DNA of 20,386 nt from Dehalococcoidia bacterium (lineage in GTDB: Bacteria; Chloroflexota; Dehalococcoidia; GIF9; AB-539-J10): assembly GCA_004377135.1 (NCBI GenBank), contig SOHS01000027.1:1-20386 (forward strand). The letters are read 5' to 3'. Positions 15,319-20,386 of the stretch are shown piece after piece (the first letter of the stretch is position 1; every line of letters begins with the position of its first letter). The translations under genes were made by a program, and so were the position numbers. Below the pieces are notes generated by a model. That model was given only the letters and a program-made list of their open reading frames with translations, ran no database searches and was not told the DNA's origin.

Positions 15319-15403
15319 TCGGTCATTCCGGGCTTTGTCTCTCTTATCATTCTGAGAGAGCACTTTGGCTTAGCTCAGTGTGAACTCCGCGACCGAAGAA
15401 TCT
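15319..15403. repeat. Degenerate dispersed-repeat remnants between efp and the PHP gene
   Basis: The 246-base gap 15291-15536 contains GGTCATTCCGGGCTTTGTC (from 15319), ATCATTCTGAG (from 15346) and GCGACCGAAGAATCTGCCCC (from 15389). They resemble fragments of CATTCTGAG...CGAAGAATCT-type repeats. They are too diverged to define a unit. I see no gene here. Confidence 0.35.
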
Positions 15404-15536
15404 GCCCCTTTCGCCTGTTACCTGATTATACCAGATTCCTTAAAGTTTGCAGCTAAATTCGTTCAACTTCAGTGTATTAAAATTTTTGGGGAAAGGAGCC
15501 AGCATTGCTGGTAAGAGAAAGGCGAACCAAGCTATA

Positions 15537-16097
15537 TTAGCCAGCCTTCTCCACATATTCCCCGGTGCGTGTATTGACTTTGATGATGTCGCCTGTATTA
15601 ATGAAAAGAGGAACCTGGATGGTTGCTCCCGTTTCTAGCTTAGCTGCTTTAGTGCCTGCGGTGGCCCTGTCTCCCTTGAAGCCAGGCTCTGTCTCCTTAA
15701 CTTGAAGCTCTACCAAAATGGGTAGCTCTATGGTTACAGTATCCCCCTTGCAGGTCAGAATCTCTAGCATCAGGCCCTCTTTTAAATAATTTGTGCCTTC
15801 TCCTATTTGAGTTGAAGTTAACATAACCTGCTCGTAACTTTCGTTATCCATGAAGTAATAAAGGTCGCCATCGTTATAAAGGTACTGGACGTGGCGATGC
15901 TCTAGAAATACTGTTGTAACTTTATCGCCGGATTGAAAATTCCGCTCGGCGATATTCCCGCTACGCACACCACGAAGCTTCAACTTGACTACAGGTTGCC
16001 TTTGTTGCATTTTAACATGTTGGTATTCCAGAATTTGGTATATTTCGCCGTCTAGCTCTATGGCGGCTCCCTTTCTCAATTCTCCGGCATCAATCAT
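15537..16097 (-). CDS. efp: Elongation factor P with an atypical loop I
   Basis: 186 residues, the normal length, with the KOW-like N-terminal domain (GELRKGAAIELDGEIYQILEYQHVK), a central OB domain and the C-terminal OB signature (GDRATAGTKAAKLETGATIQ). EF-P enters the ribosomal E site to rescue stalling at proline runs. The loop that normally reads PGKG or LGRG, with a modified Lys or Arg at the tip, here reads KMQQRQP: the tip position aligns with Q32, with R33 next to it. Whether R33 or K29 substitutes is unknown. GGAGGT seven bases before the ATG gives a good start. It lies 57 bases after the proline-peptidase gene, a common bacterial pairing. Confidence 0.94.
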   Translation of the reverse strand: MIDAGELRKGAAIELDGEIYQILEYQHVKMQQRQPVVKLKLRGVRSGNIAERNFQSGDKVTTVFLEHRHVQYLYNDGDLYYFMDNESYEQVMLTSTQIGEGTNYLKEGLMLEILTCKGDTVTIELPILVELQVKETEPGFKGDRATAGTKAAKLETGATIQVPLFINTGDIIKVNTRTGEYVEKAG

Positions 16098-16154
16098 TTA
16101 GTAACCTCCGTGGTTATCGATAGTGAATTGTCACCCCGTTCCCTTTGCTCCTTG

Positions 16155-17270
16155 TCATAATAACAAATCCTTCTTTGCCTTGGTGAGCACTTTGGCCTTG
16201 CCATTTTTCAAAACCACCATATCCTCAATCCTAACACCACCTTGTCCCGCAAGATAAATTCCCGGTTCTATGGTAAAAACCATGCCATCTGTAAGTGAAT
16301 CAGTAGAACTGGGACCGAGCGAGGGGGATTCATGCACCGCTAGCCCAACACCATGTCCTAGACCGTGTCCAAAGGCATCTCCATAGCCAGCTTGTTCAAC
16401 AACACTTCGAGCGAAACGGTCTGCCTGCGAAGCATCCATACCTGATTCAATTCTCTCTATGGCAGTGGCCTGTGCTTTGAGAACTATGCTATAAATTTCC
16501 CGGAAGGTTTTGTCTGCTTTGCCCAAGAATAAAGTGCGACTGAAGTCGCTACAATAACCGTTGATTCTGGCCCCCATATCAATCAATACTGGTTCACCGG
16601 AGCAGATTGTTTTTTCTGTAGGTCGAGCATGGGGCAAAGCTGCATTTGAGCCTGAAGCCACAATGATTTCAAAGGGTATTCCTTCGCTGCCTTCTTGACG
16701 AAGGATTTTTTCTATCTCCCAGGCTGCTTCCTTTTCCGTTATACCGGGACGAATTATTGCCCTTGCCTGTTCGAAGGCGGCATCGGTTAGCTCTATTGCT
16801 TTTGTGATAAAACCTAGTTCTCCAGGCTCTTTTATGGAGCGAAGTTGCTCTACTATGCCAGTGGTGGGAACAAGCTCAAGATTAACTTGTTTAGTCTTTA
16901 TTGCCTCGCTGAGCCTGTGATAACCTTCATAGGAAATAAAATTTGCCTCGAGGCCTAATTTGTACCATCCAAAATCAGATACTAAACCAGGAAGCCAGTC
17001 GCGTAACTGTTGCTTGGTCTGGGTAATTTCAAAACCTGGTGATTCTCCCTTGGCTTGCTCTACGTAACGAAAGTCAATAGCTAAAATAGCACTCTGTTCT
17101 GAAATGAGTAGCCATCCGGAGGAGCCAGTGAATCCTGAAAGGTAGCGGAGATTCTCAGGCTGGGAAATCAGGAGAGCATCTAGTCCCTTTTCGGCGATCG
17201 CTGTTCGAAGCTTCTGTAACCGCTTTATTCTCGACTTTCTCCTCGTGCCTTCGGCAAGTCTATTCGTCAT
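16155..17270 (-). CDS. Xaa-Pro aminopeptidase / Xaa-Pro dipeptidase (M24B)
   Basis: 371 residues. An N-terminal creatinase-like domain (about 15-145, RLQKLRTAIAEKGLDALLIS...YLSGFTGS) precedes the pita-bread M24 catalytic domain. Dinuclear metal ligands are in place: D231 in LIDMGARINGY, D242 in CSDFSRTLFLG, H306 in GHGLGHGVGLAVHE, E335 in FTIEPGIYL and E349 in VRIEDMVV. It cleaves the bond before proline in peptides in the cytoplasm. It follows mgtE by 59 bases and precedes efp, so the three are probably co-transcribed. Aminopeptidase and dipeptidase members cannot be told apart with confidence here, so I give no gene symbol. The ATG has an AAAGG site about ten bases upstream. Confidence 0.93.
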   Translation of the reverse strand: MTNRLAEGTRRKSRIKRLQKLRTAIAEKGLDALLISQPENLRYLSGFTGSSGWLLISEQSAILAIDFRYVEQAKGESPGFEITQTKQQLRDWLPGLVSDFGWYKLGLEANFISYEGYHRLSEAIKTKQVNLELVPTTGIVEQLRSIKEPGELGFITKAIELTDAAFEQARAIIRPGITEKEAAWEIEKILRQEGSEGIPFEIIVASGSNAALPHARPTEKTICSGEPVLIDMGARINGYCSDFSRTLFLGKADKTFREIYSIVLKAQATAIERIESGMDASQADRFARSVVEQAGYGDAFGHGLGHGVGLAVHESPSLGPSSTDSLTDGMVFTIEPGIYLAGQGGVRIEDMVVLKNGKAKVLTKAKKDLLL

Positions 17271-17329
17271 TTCGAGTTTCCTTTTACCCTCATAGACTTC
17301 TCTATCTTATCCCGATAGGCTGATTACAA

Positions 17330-18667
17330 TCACAGTACCAGCCGCGCAATCCCAAAGTAAAGCGACACGCCAAATATATCCAGAACCGTAGTTAGAAAAG
17401 GGGCGGATACCAGAGCCGGGTCAATCTTGAGCAGACGAAAGATAAATGGTAAGGCTCCACCTACCAGGGTTGCCATTACTGAGATGCCAACCAGGGTTAT
17501 GCCCACCACGGTAGCTGCCTCCAGGTTTCGGCCGAACGCATAAACCAAGCCCAAGGCAACAATGCCAAGGGCAACGCCCATGATAGCGCCTATCCCAACT
17601 TCCCGCAAGACCACGGCCCGAGCCCGTCTCGGGTTCACCTCCCCGGTGGCCAGTCCGCGAATAACGACAGTGGCTGATTGCGCTCCCACATTTCCGCCGG
17701 CGGCAATTACCAAAGGGATGAAGGCAGTCAGTATCCACGCCCCGGCGAGCAATTCTTCTTGCTTGAAAATAATAGGGGCAATAACCATGCTGACCGCGAT
17801 AAGCAGGAATAACCATGGCGTCCGGCGCCGGACAACGCTGAAAATACGGCTGGCAAAGTAACCTCGCTCCGTACCCGGTACCGCACCAAAGCGATATATA
17901 TCTTCGGTGGCCTCTCGCTCCATGATGTCCACCACATCGTCATAGGTGATGGTACCGACGAGACGCTGTTCTGTATCCACCACGGGAATTGCCAGCAGAT
18001 TATGTTCCCGAAGTTCCCTGGCTACGTCCTCGCGGTCGGTGTTGGTAGATACAAAGGGCGGGTCTGGTTTCATGATATCACTTACCTTGGCATTCGGGTC
18101 AGCGATGACCAAATCTTTAAGTGAGACAGTGCCTATAAGATAGCGACGGCGGTCCATAACATAGCACTCGTATACAGTCTCCCGGTTAATAGCCAGCTGT
18201 CGGAATCTTTCCAGAGCCTGTGTCACAGTCATATAGCTGTGCAGGTCTACAAATAGGGGAGTCATCTCACGTCCGGCCGTTTCTTCATCATAGCCCAGCA
18301 ACTGCACGGTGACACGGCGCTGGTCAGGCGAGAGTATCTGTAACAATCTGCGGGCTACCTTGGCGGGTACCTCATCCAGCAACTCTGTCCGGTCATCAGG
18401 TGGCATTGCTTCAAGGAAATCCCTCGCTGCCTGGTCGCTGAACGCCTCAAGCAGCTGATTCTGAAACGCTCCATCCATATCATCGAAAACAGAAATGGCA
18501 AGACTCTTCGGAAGGAGGCGAAACGCTATCACTGCTTCGTCTATCGATATGCTGGCGAGAAGGTCAGCAATATGTGTGGGTTCTAAATTCGCTAGCCTCT
18601 CTCGCAATGCCCTGTATTGCTTGTTTTCCAGCAACTCCTTGAAGGTGTCTTCATTCAAAACTTCCAA
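17330..18667 (-). CDS. mgtE: Magnesium transporter MgtE
   Basis: 445 residues with the full MgtE layout. A helical N domain (about 1-130) binds regulatory Mg2+, a pair of CBS domains (about 137-255) gates the channel, and five membrane helices follow (about 284-302, 307-325, 356-378, 384-410, 421-443). The family signature AAGGNVGAQSATVVIRGLATGE is at 322-343, and the conserved pore Asp is D430 in TTVLDIFG. It conducts Mg2+, and possibly Co2+ or Mn2+, down its gradient and closes when cytosolic Mg2+ is high. The start is TTG 18667, supported by GGGAGG five bases upstream (18673-18678). The gene is preceded by a roughly 200-base leader with a leader ORF and intrinsic terminator, suggesting attenuation (separate entries). 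It heads a probable mgtE-peptidase-efp unit. Confidence 0.95.
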   Translation of the reverse strand: MEVLNEDTFKELLENKQYRALRERLANLEPTHIADLLASISIDEAVIAFRLLPKSLAISVFDDMDGAFQNQLLEAFSDQAARDFLEAMPPDDRTELLDEVPAKVARRLLQILSPDQRRVTVQLLGYDEETAGREMTPLFVDLHSYMTVTQALERFRQLAINRETVYECYVMDRRRYLIGTVSLKDLVIADPNAKVSDIMKPDPPFVSTNTDREDVARELREHNLLAIPVVDTEQRLVGTITYDDVVDIMEREATEDIYRFGAVPGTERGYFASRIFSVVRRRTPWLFLLIAVSMVIAPIIFKQEELLAGAWILTAFIPLVIAAGGNVGAQSATVVIRGLATGEVNPRRARAVVLREVGIGAIMGVALGIVALGLVYAFGRNLEAATVVGITLVGISVMATLVGGALPFIFRLLKIDPALVSAPFLTTVLDIFGVSLYFGIARLVL

Positions 18668-18703
18668 TGCAGCCTCCCAGGAAAATATTGGGCCATATTA
18701 TGA

Positions 18704-18738
18704 CAAACAAAAGCCCCACGTCCGGTGGGACGTGGGGC
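18704..18738 (-). terminator. Intrinsic terminator in the mgtE leader (attenuator)
   Basis: On the - strand, GCCCCACGTCC (18738-18728), a four-base loop and GGACGTGGGGC (18723-18713) make a perfect 11-base-pair GC-rich hairpin, followed directly by TTTTGTTTG (18712-18704). It lies between the mgtE promoter and its ribosome-binding site, so it would stop transcription before the gene unless relieved. That is the expected place for an attenuator. Confidence 0.88.
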
Positions 18739-18831
18739 ACCACATCTCAATTAAAGACCTACATTAAAGCAAGCCCCACCACCATCGAACGAAAATTGCA
18801 ATTTGTAGCCGTTTATGGTCTGGGTCTGGGG
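18732..18831 (-). promoter_or_regulatory. Competing antiterminator and anti-antiterminator pairings in the mgtE leader
   Basis: Reading 5' to 3' on the - strand, segment 1 (18831-18815) contains CCCC, ACC and ACCAT. Segment 2 is ATGGTGGTGGGGC (18785-18773). Segment 3 is the left arm of the terminator (18738-18728). All twelve bases 18785-18774 of segment 2 can pair with segment 1, with two small bulges on the segment 1 side. Alternatively, GTGGGGC of segment 2 (18779-18773) pairs perfectly with GCCCCAC of segment 3 (18738-18732), which blocks the terminator. Segments 1:2, 2:3 and 3:4 form the classic four-segment attenuator. The pairings are seen by eye; folding energies were not calculated. 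Confidence 0.65.
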
Positions 18832-18847
18832 ATGATTTCATTTCCAT
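18764..18847 (-). CDS. Leader peptide of the mgtE attenuator (27 codons, or 25 from the second ATG)
   Basis: This short ORF lies about 18 bases after the predicted transcript start. It begins MEMKSSPDPDHKR and ends VRWWWGLL before TAA at 18764-18766. The second ATG (18841) has TAAGG seven bases upstream and is the better start, giving 25 residues. The codons for PDPDH form segment 1 of the attenuator and those for WWWG form segment 2, so a ribosome's position would decide which hairpin forms. The acidic-proline run recalls MgtL, the leader peptide of Salmonella mgtA (begins MEPDP), where low Mg2+ disturbs translation of such codons. The three Trp codons recall trpL, but they lie in the wrong segment for a Trp-type switch. 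There is no direct evidence of translation. Confidence 0.6.
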   Translation of the reverse strand: MEMKSSPDPDHKRLQIAIFVRWWWGLL

Positions 18848-18871
18848 GCCTTATATCTCGTTCCAGAAGTG

Positions 18872-18900
18872 ATTATAGCCCACCCATACAATCATGTCAA
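18872..18900 (-). promoter_or_regulatory. Consensus promoter of mgtE
   Basis: On the - strand, TTGACA (18900-18895) and TATAAT (18877-18872) are separated by exactly 17 bases: a perfect housekeeping-sigma consensus. The start is predicted near 18865, giving a leader of about 200 bases. A promoter this strong makes sense if expression is controlled afterwards by attenuation. Confidence 0.85.
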
Positions 18901-19017
18901 TCTAAAAACGCTAGGGTAGCAACAACATATGATTTATTGCGCAACGAGGATAATACCCGTTTACTCTAGACTATAATTTTTACAATTTATTAAGAAAAAT
19001 CTGCGTGAAGAAAGTCC

Positions 19018-19050
19018 TTCATATTAATTTCTTAACATTTCTGTTATAAA
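19018..19050 (+). promoter_or_regulatory. Probable promoter/operator of the PhoB-type regulator, with Pho-box-like repeats
   Basis: Upstream of the regulator there is a TATAAA (19045-19050) but no good -35 element. Overlapping it are TTAACA (19032-19037) and TTATAA (19044-19049), about one helical turn apart, within TTTCTTAACATTTCTGTTAT. Such direct repeats resemble binding sites of PhoB/PhoP-type regulators and would fit activator-dependent autoregulation. The match is suggestive only. Between 18901 and 19017 I see nothing definite. Confidence 0.35.
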
Positions 19051-19087
19051 ATGATAAGGAGTGTGAAGAATCGCCAGGAGACTAGGA

Positions 19088-19774
19088 ATGGCAGGCAAAA
19101 AGGTTTTGATAGTTGATGACGATATAAAGACTGTGGAGTTGGTCAAGCTTTACTTAACGCGGGACGGCTACCAGGTTCTAACTGCTTATGATGGTATTGA
19201 AGCTCTGCGCTTGGCTCGAGAAAGTCGTCCCGACCTTATTGTTCTTGACCTTATGCTGCCAGACATAGATGGACTTGAGGTCTGTCGTATTCTCAGACAT
19301 GAATCCGATGTACCAATAATTATGCTTACTGCTAGGTCCACTGACCAAGACAAACTAACAGGCCTGGGTTTAGGGGCCGATGACTATGTGACCAAGCCTT
19401 TTAGTCCTAAGGAATTAGCGGCTCGAGTACAGGCAGTGCTGAGACGTCTTCCCAGGGAGCGTGGCCCTGAAGAGATTAAGATTGGTGAACTTAGTATGAA
19501 TTTTACGAAACACGAGGCTTGGTTTGCCGGCAAACTACTGGATTTGACCAGTGTTGAATTTAAGTTACTGGGGGTTCTCGCCAGAGAGCCGGGCAGAGTC
19601 TGCAGTCGGACCAGCCTTATTGAAGAGGCCTTGGGCTATGATTTTGAAGGTTTCGACCGCACCATTGATGTTCACATACTTAATTTACGCCGAAAGTTGG
19701 AGCTAGACCCCAGCCATCCCAGGTATATAAAGACGGTATATGGGGTCGGCTATAAGTTTGTCGGAGGGGAATAG
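19088..19774 (+). CDS. OmpR/PhoB-family response regulator
   Basis: 228 residues. The receiver domain has D10/D11, phospho-acceptor D54 in LIVLDLMLPD, T81 in MLTARS and K103 in DYVTKPF. A winged-helix DNA-binding domain occupies about 130-226 (DLTSVEFKLLGVLAREPGRV...DRTIDVHILNLRRKLE...IKTVYGVGYKF). CAGGAG (19075-19080) lies seven bases before the ATG. Its stop overlaps the GTG of the following membrane kinase by one base, so they form a two-component system. The stimulus is not shown; phosphate or envelope stress are typical for close relatives. The gene is divergent from mgtE, separated by a 420-base regulatory gap. Confidence 0.95.
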   Translation: MAGKKVLIVDDDIKTVELVKLYLTRDGYQVLTAYDGIEALRLARESRPDLIVLDLMLPDIDGLEVCRILRHESDVPIIMLTARSTDQDKLTGLGLGADDYVTKPFSPKELAARVQAVLRRLPRERGPEEIKIGELSMNFTKHEAWFAGKLLDLTSVEFKLLGVLAREPGRVCSRTSLIEEALGYDFEGFDRTIDVHILNLRRKLELDPSHPRYIKTVYGVGYKFVGGE

Positions 19775-20386
19775 TGATACATCGGTTGTGGTTTCGTCTC
19801 TCGGTGATTTTCGCAGTGATAATACTGGTGACCGTCGGCACCATATATCTCTTCGTCAGTCAGCGCACTGGTGCTGAAATTGAACGTTACCAAGAGAAAA
19901 CCGCGGAATATCGAGTCCCCCAAGTGCGAGGTAGTTTATACGTACATTATTGGAGCCAGAATCGCAGCTGGGAGGACGTCCAGCCCGTAGTTACGCAGAC
20001 AGCACGTTTGTCTGGGACACGTATCATATTGGTGGCTACCAACGGGACAGTCATAGGTGATTCAAAAGAACAACTTCTGGGAGTGGTGAACTATACTAAT
20101 TCGTCAGTTACTCCTCTCCCACTAACTGATGAACAAGAGTTACTGGGAGAAGTTTATATCATCCCTGACCTAGCGGCAGAACCCTATGTTACGTTTCGAG
20201 AACTCTCAGCATCAACAAGCTACTTCCTTCTCATAGGAGGCTCGCTGGCAATTGCCATTGCTTTGCTATTGATTTTTTTCCTGTCGCGGAGAATAACGTC
20301 ACCCATCGGTGCCCTTGTCAAAGCTGCCAGACGATTGGGACGGGGAGACTTGTCCCAGAGGGTTCAACTACGGGGCGAAGGCGAAG
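19774..20386 (+). CDS. Membrane sensor histidine kinase (3' truncated by window)
   Basis: The frame from GTG 19774 is open to the window end (204 codons). GGAGG at 19763-19767 precedes it. A first membrane helix (about 8-28, LSVIFAVIILVTVGTIYLF) leads to an extracytoplasmic sensor region of about 120 residues (RYQEKTAEYRV...VTFRELSAST). A second helix follows (about 149-169, YFLLIGGSLAIAIALLLIFF), then a HAMP linker beginning SRRITSPIGALVKAARRLGRGDL. The kinase core (HisKA, HATPase) lies beyond the edge. It overlaps the regulator by one base and is its obvious partner. The sensor region is not one I recognise. Confidence 0.88.
   Translation, partial: MIHRLWFRLSVIFAVIILVTVGTIYLFVSQRTGAEIERYQEKTAEYRVPQVRGSLYVHYWSQNRSWEDVQPVVTQTARLSGTRIILVATNGTVIGDSKEQLLGVVNYTNSSVTPLPLTDEQELLGEVYIIPDLAAEPYVTFRELSASTSYFLLIGGSLAIAIALLLIFFLSRRITSPIGALVKAARRLGRGDLSQRVQLRGEGE

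Noticed and set aside
15499..15511. CCAGC-ATT-GCTGG inverted repeat downstream of efp as a terminator
   Set aside because: The stem is only five pairs and no proper U-run follows directly on the - strand.
17296..17316. CTATC/GATAG hairpin between mgtE and the peptidase gene as a terminator
   Set aside because: It is a short stem without a following U-run; more likely the genes are co-transcribed.
17421..17816. A 131-codon ORF on the - strand within mgtE
   Set aside because: It is an out-of-frame shadow of the membrane domain of mgtE.
18764..18800. A tryptophan attenuator based on the three Trp codons
   Set aside because: The Trp codons themselves form the antiterminator strand, so a ribosome stalled there should promote termination, the reverse of trpL; the gene downstream is mgtE, not a Trp gene.
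18668..18865. M-box (ykoK) or other known riboswitch ahead of mgtE
   Set aside because: The GUUAGGUGAGGCUCCU-like core and GUC..GAC stem of the M-box are not found, and the leader is filled by an ORF and attenuator segments instead.
18972..18977. TATAAT on the + strand as a promoter for the PhoB-type regulator
   Set aside because: No -35-like hexamer lies 15-19 bases upstream, and the surroundings are simply A+T rich.
1..20386. CRISPR array, tRNA, rRNA, insertion sequence or prophage
   Set aside because: No regularly spaced repeats, cloverleaf sequence, rRNA motif, transposase or phage gene was recognised on either strand.

Overview
The window reads as a chromosomal segment of an anaerobic bacterium, most likely a Chloroflexota member of the Dehalococcoidia type. 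This is inferred from the Wood-Ljungdahl methyl-branch genes (metV, metF), a fused aroKB, many TTG starts and the general look of the proteins. No rRNA gene or other decisive phylogenetic marker is present, so the assignment is not proven. I see no mobile element, CRISPR array, rRNA or tRNA.

Layout. (1) 1-6674, + strand: a truncated PAS-GAF sensor histidine kinase, its NarL-type response regulator, then a methylene-tetrahydrofolate reductase module. The module is a 703-residue iron-sulfur/FAD/NAD(P)-type oxidoreductase fused to an MvhD domain, then MetV, then MetF, with overlapping reading frames. It is followed by a twin-receiver protein with no output domain, whose second receiver resembles that of the upstream regulator. 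A strong terminator lies at about 6797-6837. (2) 7007-12760, + strand: housekeeping genes aroKB (fused shikimate kinase/3-dehydroquinate synthase), then aspS-tig-clpP behind their own good promoter, then a small possible membrane protein. (3) 12771-15290, - strand: a cassette of unclear function with a PHP-family phosphoesterase, a PurN-like formyltransferase and an EhaR-like HAD phosphatase. Short dispersed repeats lie in and around it. (4) 15537-18667, - strand: mgtE, a proline-peptidase gene and efp, probably one unit read from mgtE towards efp. (5) 19088-end, + strand: a PhoB/OmpR-type regulator and its membrane kinase, cut by the window edge.

The most interesting region is the roughly 200-base leader of mgtE (18668-18900, - strand). 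It has a consensus promoter, a 25-27 codon leader ORF containing SPDPDHKR and ending RWWWGLL, and three mutually exclusive RNA pairings ending in a perfect intrinsic terminator just before the mgtE ribosome-binding site. This is the architecture of ribosome-mediated transcription attenuation. The control codons would be the Pro-Asp-Pro-Asp run, which recalls the MgtL leader peptide of enterobacterial mgtA. I propose it as a magnesium- or translation-sensing attenuator unrelated in sequence to the M-box riboswitch.

A second notable feature is the electron-input protein of the MetVF module: a GltD-like flavoprotein, ferredoxin and MvhD in one chain, with no HdrABC. It may be an alternative way of feeding electrons to methylene-tetrahydrofolate reductase.
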